In this document: positions 1-8,776 of the stretch, piece after piece | Layout: the number at the start of each line of letters is the position of its first letter | Position numbering within the stretch: the stretch's first letter is position 1 | NCBI GenBank assembly: GCA_013203015.1 | Contig: JABMPO010000063.1 | Coordinates: forward strand, 1 to 19,192 | DNA: 19,192 nt | Direction of reading: 5' to 3' | DNA from: Fidelibacterota bacterium | GTDB lineage: Bacteria > Fidelibacterota > Marinisomatia > Marinisomatales > TCS56 | Program-made: the position numbers and the translations under genes | The notes under the pieces: model-generated | What the model was told of the DNA's origin: nothing | Database searches by the model: none | Seen by the model: the letters and a program-made list of their open reading frames with translations, nothing else

Positions 1-549
1 ATGTTAGAATTGCAAAGGGAACACAAAACAGAGTCAGTGGGTTTTGAATTGCTCGGTCCCCCGCGATTGACCAAATTATTATATGAAGGATACCTGCTGC
101 ATAAAATCTGCGGAAGGCTAGATAAAATTACTAATTACACCAATGAAGAACTCAGTAAGCAGGCCTATGATCTGATTCAGTCCGATACCCGGTTACGAAG
201 CACAATACTATCGATTGGAACGCCCATATTAATGCCAGATGGTAAAACATATGTTCGCGGTCCGGAGATTTCCGAACCCAATTTTGAAGGTGTGGATTCG
301 ATTACTATTACGCCCAAATTGATTGAAGAATGGGCTACCAATGCCTGGGTTGACCTGCGGCCGGTTTGTTTCCAACAGTGGAAGGACAGAATTAATAAAT
401 TGCAGGCTGATATGCAGATAAAGGAAAAAGAACAATCCTCATATTTTTACCGTAAACGTAAGTTTATGTTAAAAGGAGATATAATTGATATCAGTCGAAC
501 AGTCAGTTGGATTTTTGAAACCGAGGAGGCTGGTTATAGAATTAAATAA
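1..549 (+). CDS. Unrecognised 182-aa protein, possibly 5'-truncated by the window edge
   Basis: The reading frame is open from the first base of the window to a TAA at 547-549. The first codon happens to be ATG, but the window starts there, so it may be an internal methionine of a longer protein. The 182 visible residues are soluble-looking, with no signal peptide or membrane segment. The N-terminal half is helical and charged. The middle carries a Gly/Pro-rich stretch (IGTPILMPDG, about residues 73-82, then YVRGPEIS, about 84-91) and a WVDLRP segment (about 116-121). The C-terminal part is Lys/Glu-rich and probably helical. I do not recognise the family and assign no function. It lies 107 bases upstream of cmk on the same strand, so it need not share a transcript with it. 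That it is a real gene is likely from its length, codon use and strand; its product is unknown. Confidence 0.6.
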   Translation: MLELQREHKTESVGFELLGPPRLTKLLYEGYLLHKICGRLDKITNYTNEELSKQAYDLIQSDTRLRSTILSIGTPILMPDGKTYVRGPEISEPNFEGVDSITITPKLIEEWATNAWVDLRPVCFQQWKDRINKLQADMQIKEKEQSSYFYRKRKFMLKGDIIDISRTVSWIFETEEAGYRIK

Positions 550-656
550 TGTGAATTATTTATCTCTTCCCTGTGGTGTAGCAGATTATACTGCAATAAT
601 ATTGGTTGTATCTTTTGTTAGGTTTAAATTTATTAGCTAATTGAGAATGGAAAAAG

Positions 657-1316
657 ATGATCATAGCAATTGATGGTCCGGCTGCTTCCGGAAAAAGCAC
701 AACTGCGCGGCTGGTTGCCGAGCGGCTGAGTTTTACCTATCTGGATACCGGTGCAATGTACCGTGCGGTAACCCTGGCTGCTATTGAACAGAATATTGAC
801 CCCAGTGATCAAAAATCCCTGAAGGATTTGCTGGAAGATATTGACCTTGATCTGTCAACCCGGAATCGGGAGACGCAAATCAGCCTAAACGACCGTGATG
901 TTTCTGAGTTAATCCGTTCGATCGAGGTGACGGCCAATGTAAGTGCCGTCAGCGCCGAACCGTTGGTCCGGGAAGCAATGGTGGTCATGCAACGTATGAT
1001 TGGTAATCGGCAGGACTGTGTGATTGAAGGTCGTGATATCGGGACAGTGGTTTTTCCGGCGGCCGAATTCAAGTTCTTTATCGTTGCCGATTACGCCGCC
1101 CGCGCCCATCGCCGGCAACTTGATCTGGAACGACTGGGAGAACAACGGTCACTGAATGATTTGATCAATGATCTTAAAATCAGAGATCAAAAAGATTCAT
1201 CCCGGACACACTCGCCCCTCCGAAAAGCTGCTGATGCCATCGAAATTGATACATCCAATCTCACAATTGAACAACAAGTAACCCTGATTGTCGACCAGGT
1301 TAAAAGTCGATTGTAA
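657..1316 (+). CDS. cmk: Cytidylate (CMP/dCMP) kinase
   Basis: Cytoplasmic enzyme that phosphorylates CMP and dCMP with ATP to CDP and dCDP in pyrimidine nucleotide salvage and synthesis. The 219-aa length is normal for bacterial Cmk. The N-terminus has the P-loop GPAASGKST at residues 7-15, the usual GPAGSGKST with one conservative change. It is followed by the nucleotide-monophosphate segment DTGAMYRAVT near residue 31 and by EGRDIGTVVFP around residues 123-133, both hallmarks of the family. The ATG at 657 is chosen because the P-loop must begin a few residues later; only a weak purine-rich leader (GAATGGAAAAAG) precedes it. rpsA starts 14 bases after the stop, and cmk-rpsA adjacency is widely conserved in bacteria, which supports both calls and suggests one transcript. 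Confidence 0.96.
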   Translation: MIIAIDGPAASGKSTTARLVAERLSFTYLDTGAMYRAVTLAAIEQNIDPSDQKSLKDLLEDIDLDLSTRNRETQISLNDRDVSELIRSIEVTANVSAVSAEPLVREAMVVMQRMIGNRQDCVIEGRDIGTVVFPAAEFKFFIVADYAARAHRRQLDLERLGEQRSLNDLINDLKIRDQKDSSRTHSPLRKAADAIEIDTSNLTIEQQVTLIVDQVKSRL

Positions 1317-1330
1317 TTAAGGTAATAGAA

Positions 1331-3247
1331 ATGACTGATAAAAAACAACCGGAACAGGTAGTTGAAGAGACCACTGAAGTTGCATCAAAAGTAGTCAGTG
1401 AGGAAACAATAGTAGTTGAAGAATCACCTACTGCCCAGGAAGTAAAACCGGAAATTGATTATTTAAACCCCCAAATTTTCGATAACATTAAAATTGTTTC
1501 CAAACGTGAGCTGGACGAAAGTACCCCCGAGGCCGAAATATCACAGGAATTAAAACAATTATATTTCAACACAATCTCTGATATTTCGGAAAATCAGGTT
1601 ATCACCGGCCGGATTATCGGTTTGAACGATAAGGAAGTGCTGGTAGATATCGGGTTTAAATCCGAAGGTATTATTAATCGGAACGAATTCCATGATGAAA
1701 TACCAAAAATTGGTGAGAAAATGGAAGTGTTCCTGGAGTATATCGAAGATCGCAGTGGGAAAACCGTATTATCCAAGGAAAAAGCAGATTTCATGCGACG
1801 CTGGCGTGAAATAAAAGAATATTTTGATAATGAAGAGATTATCACAGGTAAGATTGTCCGTCGTATTAAGGGCGGGATGATCGTTGATTTGAATAGTGTA
1901 CAGGCCTTCCTGCCCGGTTCGCAGATTGATGTTCGACCAGTACAGGATTTTGATCGTTATCTTGATCAGGAAATCGAACTTCGAATTGTCAAATTAAACG
2001 AGACCAGAAAGAATATCGTAGTTTCGCACAAAATTATTCTTGAAGAAAGCCTGAAAGAGCAGCGTGAAGCATTGTTTGACAAACTTGAGGCTGGTCAAGT
2101 GCTTGAAGGTCGGGTGAAGAATATCACCGATTTTGGCGTATTTATCGATCTGGGCGGCATTGATGGGCTATTGCATATCACTGATTTATCCTGGGGCCGC
2201 GTTAATCATCCATCTGAGGCAGTGGCAATGGATGATACATTGATGGTCAAAGTCATAGATTATGATAAGGAAAAAAAGCGTGTTTCGCTGGGGCTGAAAC
2301 AGTTGACACCCCACCCCTGGGAAGATGTTGAGACCAAGTATCCCATCGAATCGACAATCAAGGGCAAGGTCGTCAGCATGACCAATTATGGTGTCTTTGT
2401 TGAAATCGAACCGGGAGTTGAAGGTCTGATTCACGTTTCCGAAATGTCCTGGACCCGCCATGTCCGCAACCCATCGGAGTTATTTTCAATGGGCGATGAA
2501 GTGGACGCAATGGTGTTGTCGATTGATTCCGATGAACGGAAAATTAGTCTCGGTGCCAAGCAATTACAACCTGACCCTTGGGATGAAATTGAAGATCGCT
2601 TTATGATTGGAACCGTGCAGAAAGGTAAAGTTATCAATTTGACCCAATTTGGGGCTTTCGTCGAATTGGCCGAAGGGATTGACGGACTGATTCATGTTTC
2701 CGATTTATCATGGACTAAAGTAATCAGACACCCCAAGGAAATCGTGGAGAAGAATCAGGATGTTGAAGTTCGCGTTCTGGAAGTTTCACGGGAAAGTCGG
2801 CGCATTTCGCTTGGTCTTAGACAGGTAAGTGATGATCCCTGGCCGGAAATAATACAGTATTTCACCAGTGGTAAGCAGGTGGAAGGTGAAGTTATTCGAG
2901 TCCTGGATAAGGGTATTATCCTGCAATTAGAACAGGATGTGGAAGGTATTATTCCTATTACTAAATTGTCAAAGCGTGATCGTAAAGGCATGGCTCGTAA
3001 ATATAAACCAGGCTCAGTTGTCTCTGGTGTGGTTATGGAAGTCAAGCCCGACGATAAAAAAGTTATCCTTTTTGTCGACGATTTGACTGTGGATGAGAAA
3101 AAGGGTAAAACGGATGACGTTTCCGAATTTCTTGATAATCAAGAAAAGCCGGCTTCTGAAAAGATCGAAATACCTGATGCCCTGAATGAATCTGAAGATG
3201 AGAGCAGTGCAGAAAAGGAAGCTGACAAACCAGAAGCCGAAGACTAG
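1331..3247 (+). CDS. rpsA: 30S ribosomal protein S1, six S1 domains
   Basis: Ribosomal protein that binds mRNA and helps load it on the 30S subunit. At 638 aa it is longer than the roughly 557-aa E. coli protein. Six S1/OB domains are visible, at about residues 87-153, 168-235, 253-325, 340-412, 428-500 and 514-585. Domains 3 to 5 have the strong signature (DFGVFIDL, NYGVFVEI, QFGAFVEL, each followed by GL.H.S/TDLSW or similar), while 1, 2 and 6 are more divergent, as is usual. An acidic, low-complexity extension of about 85 residues precedes domain 1, and an acidic Glu/Asp/Lys tail follows domain 6. Such a long N-terminal extension is seen in some FCB-group S1 proteins. The ATG at 1331 has AAGGT at 1319-1323, eight bases upstream, a good ribosome-binding site. 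It directly follows cmk. Confidence 0.96.
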   Translation: MTDKKQPEQVVEETTEVASKVVSEETIVVEESPTAQEVKPEIDYLNPQIFDNIKIVSKRELDESTPEAEISQELKQLYFNTISDISENQVITGRIIGLNDKEVLVDIGFKSEGIINRNEFHDEIPKIGEKMEVFLEYIEDRSGKTVLSKEKADFMRRWREIKEYFDNEEIITGKIVRRIKGGMIVDLNSVQAFLPGSQIDVRPVQDFDRYLDQEIELRIVKLNETRKNIVVSHKIILEESLKEQREALFDKLEAGQVLEGRVKNITDFGVFIDLGGIDGLLHITDLSWGRVNHPSEAVAMDDTLMVKVIDYDKEKKRVSLGLKQLTPHPWEDVETKYPIESTIKGKVVSMTNYGVFVEIEPGVEGLIHVSEMSWTRHVRNPSELFSMGDEVDAMVLSIDSDERKISLGAKQLQPDPWDEIEDRFMIGTVQKGKVINLTQFGAFVELAEGIDGLIHVSDLSWTKVIRHPKEIVEKNQDVEVRVLEVSRESRRISLGLRQVSDDPWPEIIQYFTSGKQVEGEVIRVLDKGIILQLEQDVEGIIPITKLSKRDRKGMARKYKPGSVVSGVVMEVKPDDKKVILFVDDLTVDEKKGKTDDVSEFLDNQEKPASEKIEIPDALNESEDESSAEKEADKPEAED

Positions 3248-3275
3248 GAATCACTCCCAACCGGGTTGATTATCC

Positions 3276-4247
3276 TTGGCATTTAAATTACTACCTACAC
3301 GCCAGCAGCTTGGCCTGATAATTGGGTCTTTCCTGCTGGCGTTTTTATTGTGGCTCTTTGTATCGAGTCAAAAAGAGTTTACAACCGATTTGGAAGTAAC
3401 GATTGAAGTTCGGAACATCCAAGCTATGAAAACGTTACGGCAGGAAATTCCTCGAACTGCAAATGTCAGGTTTCGTGGAACGGGGCGCGCACTGTTAGAG
3501 GCAATCCTGCTGAAAAATATACTCGATCTCAAACTGGTAGTTGATTTGGAACGAATACAAACTGATTATGAATTCGTTCTGAATGATTATTATGAACGCT
3601 ATCCACAGAAAATTGATATCCCCAGCACTTTTGATATAACTTATATTGAAGTTGTGTATCCCCGAACTCTGCATATCGCTTTGGATGATATTATGGTGAA
3701 AAAAGTACCGGTGATACAGGAAATAATTGTTGACCCGGCTCCCGGACATCTGATTCTTGGCGGTCCTGTATTAGCTCCTGCTGAAGTGGAGATTTCCGGA
3801 CCAAAGGAATTATTAAAGGATATTGATCGGGTTTATTTACCAAAGGACACCCTATTAAATCTCGATGAGCCAGTTAAGCGCCGATATGAGCTGGAAACAT
3901 TGAATCGGTTAATTAATGTGTCCGAACCGGAAATTTTGTATAGTTTGGATGTTCAGGCAATAGGTGAAAGAATCATTACCGATGTACCGGTCTCCGTAAT
4001 CAATATCCTGCCGAACCTGCGGGTATTTGTTAATCCGGCCACTGTGTCCCTCACAATTACTGGTGGAATTAAACAGATTGCAGGGGTAAAACCTGATGAT
4101 ATCGGCGTTGTTATTGATTTTAGACGACAGTGGAATCCCCGCCAACAATTTTATGAGCCGGTAGTCAGTTTGAACAGTTCCTTTTTGACCTGGCGCGACC
4201 TATCGCCGCGTAATCTTGAACTGGTCGCTACCAAGGAATTGGATTGA
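3276..4247 (+). CDS. YbbR/CdaR-like membrane-anchored protein
   Basis: Single-pass membrane protein with a large extracytoplasmic part made of repeated YbbR domains. Residues about 12-30 form one N-terminal transmembrane helix ending WLFVSSQ, which fits the family's conserved start of the extracytoplasmic part. The rest is beta-rich with recurring stretches around residues 36-120, 132-215 and 225-305, consistent with about three YbbR repeats. In Firmicutes the homologue CdaR modulates the diadenylate cyclase CdaA, but no cdaA is next to it here, so that role is only a possibility. The start is TTG at 3276, the only sensible choice because it lies just before the membrane helix and no ATG is available before residue about 50. 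It begins 28 bases after rpsA and overlaps tsaD by 4 bases. The 323-aa length is normal for the family. Confidence 0.85.
   Translation: MAFKLLPTRQQLGLIIGSFLLAFLLWLFVSSQKEFTTDLEVTIEVRNIQAMKTLRQEIPRTANVRFRGTGRALLEAILLKNILDLKLVVDLERIQTDYEFVLNDYYERYPQKIDIPSTFDITYIEVVYPRTLHIALDDIMVKKVPVIQEIIVDPAPGHLILGGPVLAPAEVEISGPKELLKDIDRVYLPKDTLLNLDEPVKRRYELETLNRLINVSEPEILYSLDVQAIGERIITDVPVSVINILPNLRVFVNPATVSLTITGGIKQIAGVKPDDIGVVIDFRRQWNPRQQFYEPVVSLNSSFLTWRDLSPRNLELVATKELD
4233..4237 (+). promoter_or_regulatory. Ribosome-binding site for the TTG start of tsaD
   Basis: AAGGA lies six bases before the TTG at 4244, inside the last codons of the upstream ybbR-like gene. It decides the tsaD start and makes the TTGA stop/start overlap (4244-4247) a likely site of translational coupling. 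Confidence 0.7.
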
Positions 4248-5245
4248 TCGTTTTAGGCATTGAAACATCCTGTGATGAAACAGCCGCGGCGATCTGCTCC
4301 AAAGGACAAATACTCGCCAGCTTAGTTAATTCACAGGAAATCCATACCAGATTCGGTGGGGTAGTGCCTGAGCTGGCAGCCCGAGAACACGAACAATTTC
4401 TGAATTCGATTGTCAAAGAAGCCATCAACCGTTCGGGAATAAATATCAATGATCTAGAGGGAATTGCGGTTACTAGAGGACCGGGGCTGGCCGGGACATT
4501 GCTAACGGGAGTCTGTTTTGCGAAAGGTTTGGCTATTGGGTTAGATCTACCAATAATTGGTGTTAATCACTTAGAGGCCCATATTTTTGCAAATTTTCTA
4601 GCCGATTCGGATTTGCAATATCCATTTGTATGCCTGCTCGTTTCCGGCGGTCACACCCAATTATGGCATGTTGAACAGTTGGGTAAATATACCATGCTGG
4701 GAACTACCCGGGACGATGCCGCCGGTGAAGCTTTTGATAAGGGGGCTCGTATTCTTGGACTGAAATATCCAGGTGGACCGGAAATTGAAAGACTGGCCAT
4801 AGATGGCGATCCCACTGCGGTTAATTTCCCCAGAGCATTTATCAAAAAGCCGGAATTGGAATTTAGTTTCAGCGGTCTGAAAACATCCTTGCTGTACTAT
4901 ATGGATGATATCAGAAACGGTAAAATCAGCACCCAATTAAAGGATGTGGCTGCCAGCTATCAGGCTGCAATCATTGCCGTTTTAATAAAAAAATTAAGCC
5001 AAGCGGTTGACCAAACAGGAGTAAAAACCTGTGTAATTGCGGGTGGTGTAGCAGCAAATAATTATCTTCGTAACCAGATCGAATTAGCGTTTCCCGGAAA
5101 AATAAAAGTGTTGTTCCCGGATTTGGCGTTCTGTACGGACAACGCTGCAATGATTGCCTTTTTGGGAGAGCAGTATTTGTCTGCCGGTCGACAATCCGAA
5201 CTGACATTTTCCATCGAGCCCAATTTTTCCCTGGATAATTTTTAA
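4244..5245 (+). CDS. tsaD: tRNA N6-adenosine threonylcarbamoyltransferase
   Basis: Cytoplasmic enzyme of the ASKHA fold that, with TsaB and TsaE, transfers threonylcarbamoyl from threonylcarbamoyl-AMP to A37 of ANN-decoding tRNAs (t6A). The 333-aa length is typical. Signatures seen in order: GIETSCDETAAAI at the N-terminus, the metal-binding pair H109 and H113 in NHLEAHIFAN, VSGGHTQL, DDAAGEAFDKGAR, FSFSGLKT, AGGVAANNYLR, and CTDNAAMIA with the metal-ligand aspartate D299. All expected catalytic and metal-binding residues are present. The start is TTG at 4244, overlapping the preceding stop by 4 bases and served by AAGGA at 4233-4237; ETSCDET falls at the normal distance from this start. The stop TAA overlaps the next ATG by one base. 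TsaB and TsaE are not in the window. Confidence 0.97.
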   Translation: MIVLGIETSCDETAAAICSKGQILASLVNSQEIHTRFGGVVPELAAREHEQFLNSIVKEAINRSGININDLEGIAVTRGPGLAGTLLTGVCFAKGLAIGLDLPIIGVNHLEAHIFANFLADSDLQYPFVCLLVSGGHTQLWHVEQLGKYTMLGTTRDDAAGEAFDKGARILGLKYPGGPEIERLAIDGDPTAVNFPRAFIKKPELEFSFSGLKTSLLYYMDDIRNGKISTQLKDVAASYQAAIIAVLIKKLSQAVDQTGVKTCVIAGGVAANNYLRNQIELAFPGKIKVLFPDLAFCTDNAAMIAFLGEQYLSAGRQSELTFSIEPNFSLDNF

Positions 5246-7359
5246 TGCTCAATCTGGAATTTTTACGACCGCTTGATATCTGGTCGTGGGGGGGCTTACT
5301 CGTAATTGGCATTGTATTGATAATTGGCTTCCGATCGATCAAGACTCAGCATTTCGTTAGATTTTTATTTACCTTAAGATTAGGGGTTTTTGCCATCTGC
5401 TTAGCATTATTAAGCCAACCAAAGCTTACCGTTCGAAATAGTGAAACTCATGTTAAGAAATGGAATTTGTACCTCGATAATTCCTTGAGCATGGATTTTC
5501 ATCAGAATTTTTCATTGGCTGCGGTGAATAATGGCATCACCGAATTGATTAATGAATTTATTCGTCGTGACATCGATTTGGAAACATTCGGCTTTTCCCA
5601 GGATATTACCGAACTCGCGGCTGGTCCTGCAATCGAAGCTGTCGGAAGTTCAACCAATCTTGGAAATGTGATCAGCCACATCAATGCCTTGGATGAAAAT
5701 AATTATTCTGGGGCAATAATAATTACTGATGGCCAGCCAACACAGGGGACCAACCCCGGGCAATTAGCGGTTGAATCCGGAATTCCAATTTTTACAATTG
5801 GCATCGGCGACACAACACCGATGGTTGATATATCAATCAGTTCCATCGATGTACCAACGGTGGCAATAAAAGGCGATGATCTGACTTTAACCGCACGAAT
5901 TGCATCGATTGGACCGGTAGAAAGCCGAGTCAGTATAATGTTGATGCATGATGGTGAGCCAATTGGTTCGCGTTTTATTACCGTTTACGGGCAAAACTCA
6001 CAACAGCAGGTACGATTCCAGTTCACGCCGCAAAAGCTGGGGAAAAATAAATACAAACTGGTTGCTTCTTCTGTTGCTGATGAAATTAATATTAAGAATA
6101 ATCGCCAGGATTTTGAAGTTACGATGCTGAAGGATCGCTACGAAGTTGCCCTGGTTACCGGTGCCCCAAATTACAATACCACCTTGATAAAAAGTCTGTT
6201 GAATAAACAATCACGAATCAGTTTGCAGCATTTTATTCAGAAAAATATTGAATTTAGCCCTCCAATTAAGATGTTCTGGGAGACAAAATACGATCTCATA
6301 ATATTCGATAATTTTCCTACCCAGCAACCAAGTCGACAATGGCAACGGATATTTGCTCGAAAATTGAGCGCTCAGCAATCCTCACTGGCATGGGTGATAG
6401 GTCCCGATGTTGATAACAATAATGGGCAACCCCTTTTTCCATTTTTTCATTTACGGTCGATTGGGGATATTGTTGCTGAAGACAAAACTTACAACTGGTA
6501 TTTCACTGAAGATTTCACCACCAGTCCGCTGGCACAGGGATTTAATTCCAATGATTTATCTGCGGCAAGTCAATTGCCACCGATAACTCCGGGTATTCAG
6601 GTGGAGTCATTGCTTTCGGATATGGCACCATTAGCCTATTTATCAGGGCCGGTTGAGTTGCCATTAATTATTTATAACGAGCAGGATGGACTGCGTAGTT
6701 TTATTTGGACAGCTCCGGGCTATAACCAGTTGCATTATAAATTAAGCGGCACAAAATTCAGTTTGTTGGCTGAGCAATTATGGACTGGCATTGTTGGCTG
6801 GTTGCTTAGAATCAGTGGCGCTGAAAAGTTGTATTTTCGATTGAATAAAGATGTATATCAACAAGGTGAAATGATTGCGGTAACAGGTAAAATGGCCGAA
6901 AAGACAATTGAAAAATCGCCAGATACCAAAGCCTTCATTCGAGTCATGCAAAACGGGACTCAATTATCAACGACTGAACTTGAATATTCTTCGGAATTTG
7001 AGCGATGGGAGGGTGAGTTGTGGGCTGCTCAGCCAGGCCAGTATCAATTTGAAATTGTGGTTGATGATGGCAACACCAGCGATTCCCAGACTGGTATGTT
7101 TTCCGTATCTGAAGGACAGATTGAATTAAACAAGGTTTTTGTGAATCGCAATACACTTCAACAGGTCGCTGATAATAGTGAAGGAAGCTATTATGATTGG
7201 AATACCCGCTTCAATCTGAATGAATTATTGGAGCAGGAGCATGTTACTACAACTTCGAATCAGATAATCAAATTTGGTGAAGAGTATTTCGTATTAATAA
7301 TTCTGCTTTTATTTTTAGTAATTGAATGGATAATCAGAAGAAGATTTGGTTTACAATAA
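5245..7359 (+). CDS. Membrane-anchored VWA-domain protein with a glutamine-amidotransferase-like middle region
   Basis: A 704-aa multidomain membrane protein. Two transmembrane helices lie near the N-terminus (about residues 15-30 and 40-58) and one at the C-terminus (about 680-697, followed by RRR). A von Willebrand factor A domain spans about 70-190 with an intact MIDAS: DNSLS (D78, S80, S82), T137 in GSSTNLG and D162 in ITDG, so it should bind a divalent metal. An Ig/CARDB-like beta domain follows (about 190-290), then an alpha/beta region starting VALVTGAPNYN (about 298-500) that resembles the class I amidotransferase-like domain of similar VWA proteins but without a recognisable catalytic Cys-His pair, and a second beta domain (about 525-635). 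This arrangement resembles large BatA-like or DUF1355-type proteins of unknown function. The ATG at 5245 overlaps the tsaD stop by one base, implying coupling. The partner and substrate are unknown. Confidence 0.82.
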   Translation: MLNLEFLRPLDIWSWGGLLVIGIVLIIGFRSIKTQHFVRFLFTLRLGVFAICLALLSQPKLTVRNSETHVKKWNLYLDNSLSMDFHQNFSLAAVNNGITELINEFIRRDIDLETFGFSQDITELAAGPAIEAVGSSTNLGNVISHINALDENNYSGAIIITDGQPTQGTNPGQLAVESGIPIFTIGIGDTTPMVDISISSIDVPTVAIKGDDLTLTARIASIGPVESRVSIMLMHDGEPIGSRFITVYGQNSQQQVRFQFTPQKLGKNKYKLVASSVADEINIKNNRQDFEVTMLKDRYEVALVTGAPNYNTTLIKSLLNKQSRISLQHFIQKNIEFSPPIKMFWETKYDLIIFDNFPTQQPSRQWQRIFARKLSAQQSSLAWVIGPDVDNNNGQPLFPFFHLRSIGDIVAEDKTYNWYFTEDFTTSPLAQGFNSNDLSAASQLPPITPGIQVESLLSDMAPLAYLSGPVELPLIIYNEQDGLRSFIWTAPGYNQLHYKLSGTKFSLLAEQLWTGIVGWLLRISGAEKLYFRLNKDVYQQGEMIAVTGKMAEKTIEKSPDTKAFIRVMQNGTQLSTTELEYSSEFERWEGELWAAQPGQYQFEIVVDDGNTSDSQTGMFSVSEGQIELNKVFVNRNTLQQVADNSEGSYYDWNTRFNLNELLEQEHVTTTSNQIIKFGEEYFVLIILLLFLVIEWIIRRRFGLQ

Positions 7360-7416
7360 GCTTAATTCATATTTCTTCATATTGGCAAATTAATGTAGGT
7401 TTATCGCTTAAATATT

Positions 7417-8739
7417 GTGAGTAAAATGAAAACAATTACAGTTATCGGTACCGGTTATGTCGGGTTAGTGGGTGGCGCTGGACTTTCGGATTTTGGAAAT
7501 ACGGTAATTTGCTGTGATATCGATACAGAAAAAATTGAAATGCTCAATAATGGTGAGATACCGATCTACGAGCCCGGGCTGGAAGAAGTACTGGCCCGAA
7601 ACATAAAATCGGGACGGTTAAGTTTCAGTACGGATCTTGATTTAGCCATTAGACAATCCGATGTCATTTTTATTGCAGTCGGAACCCCACAGGGTGAAAA
7701 TGGTGAAGCAGACATTTCGCAAGTAATATCGGTTGCCCGACAAATCGGGAAAAATCTTCGCAGTTATAAATTGATCTGCACCAAAAGTACTGTGCCAATC
7801 GGTACTGGTCAGAAAGTTATTGATGTTATTAAATCTATTAATAACAATATTGAATTTGATTATGTTTCAAATCCAGAATTTCTTCGCGAAGGCGCGGCAG
7901 TGAAAGATTTCTTATGGCCGGATAGAGTTGTAATCGGCGCTGAGAATGAACGGGCATTTGAGGTTATGAAAGATGTTTACCGCCCCCTATATATTAATGA
8001 GACTCCGATTGTTCTGACAAATATAGCGACGGCTGAAACCATCAAGTACGCCAGTAATGCTTTCCTGGCCTTGAAGATCAGCTATATAAACGAAATCGCT
8101 AATCTTTGTGAAAAAATTGAAGGCGATATTCATCAAGTTGCCCGGGCGATGGGTCTGGATGGCAGAATTAGTTCAAAATTTTTACACCCTGGCCCGGGTT
8201 ATGGCGGTTCCTGTTTTCCCAAGGATACCAACGCTCTGGTCACTATGGCTGATAAACAGGGAATCAATATTTCTACAGTCAAGGCTGCTATTTCCGCTAA
8301 TGATTTACAGAAACAAGGAATGGTAAATAAACTGCGGAAATTAGTTGGTGGAAGTTTTGCCAGCAAGCGGATTGCTGTTCTTGGCTTGAGTTTTAAACCT
8401 CAAACTGATGATATCCGTGATTCGGCTGCGATTATTATGATCGAGGAATTGTTAAAAGGTGGTGCTGATATTCGAGCTTATGATCCCATTGCAATGGATT
8501 CCATGAAGAAATCATTCCCAGATTTACATTATTGTGCAGGCTGGCAACCAGCAGTTCAGGATGCTGATGCGGTGGTAATTATGACGGAATGGAATGAATT
8601 CCGTGGGCTGGATCTGGAAGATTTGGGAAAGCGGCTGTCAAAAAAGATTATTCTGGATACCCGAAACATTTACCGACCAGTGGAATTGAAGAGATTAGGC
8701 TTTTCATACGAGAATGTGGGCCGGATGTTTGTTGTTTAA
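7417..8739 (+). CDS. ugd: UDP-glucose 6-dehydrogenase
   Basis: Cytoplasmic NAD-dependent enzyme oxidising UDP-glucose twice to UDP-glucuronate, an activated uronic acid for surface polysaccharides. The frame from GTG 7417 gives 440 aa; an in-frame ATG at 7426 (437 aa) has GTGAG just upstream and may be the true start. Visible features, numbered from 7417: Rossmann motif GTGYVGLVGG near residue 11, the CTKSTVPIGTG segment, NPEFLREGAAVKDFL, K210 and N214 in KYASN, and the catalytic C266 with D270 in GGSCFPKD. These match the UDP-glucose/GDP-mannose dehydrogenase family. UDP-N-acetyl-mannosamine or GDP-mannose substrates cannot be excluded, but the FLREG..V.DF..PDR.V.G pattern favours UDP-glucose. 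It opens the polysaccharide locus, 57 bases after the VWA gene, with no clear terminator between them. Confidence 0.92.
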   Translation: MSKMKTITVIGTGYVGLVGGAGLSDFGNTVICCDIDTEKIEMLNNGEIPIYEPGLEEVLARNIKSGRLSFSTDLDLAIRQSDVIFIAVGTPQGENGEADISQVISVARQIGKNLRSYKLICTKSTVPIGTGQKVIDVIKSINNNIEFDYVSNPEFLREGAAVKDFLWPDRVVIGAENERAFEVMKDVYRPLYINETPIVLTNIATAETIKYASNAFLALKISYINEIANLCEKIEGDIHQVARAMGLDGRISSKFLHPGPGYGGSCFPKDTNALVTMADKQGINISTVKAAISANDLQKQGMVNKLRKLVGGSFASKRIAVLGLSFKPQTDDIRDSAAIIMIEELLKGGADIRAYDPIAMDSMKKSFPDLHYCAGWQPAVQDADAVVIMTEWNEFRGLDLEDLGKRLSKKIILDTRNIYRPVELKRLGFSYENVGRMFVV

Positions 8740-8776
8740 CACAAATTATCCATCATCTTAACCAAAGTAGGCAGTC

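Noticed and set aside
581..594. Possible terminator hairpin (GCAG, 6-base loop, CTGC) between the first gene and cmk
   Set aside because: The perfect stem is only 4 bp, extension needs a mismatch, and no continuous T-run follows.
1331..3247. Internal repeats in rpsA as a DNA repeat or CRISPR-like array
   Set aside because: The repetition is at the protein level (six S1 domains) with diverged nucleotide sequence, as expected for this gene.
4971..5342. 123-aa open frame on the - strand across the tsaD end and VWA gene start
   Set aside because: It lies opposite two well-supported genes, has no family signature and contains a composition expected of a shadow frame.
7366..7383. Direct repeat of TTCATATT (7366-7373 and 7376-7383) between the VWA gene and ugd
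   Set aside because: An 8-bp AT-rich direct repeat with a 2-base gap is easily chance; no promoter boxes or symmetry accompany it.
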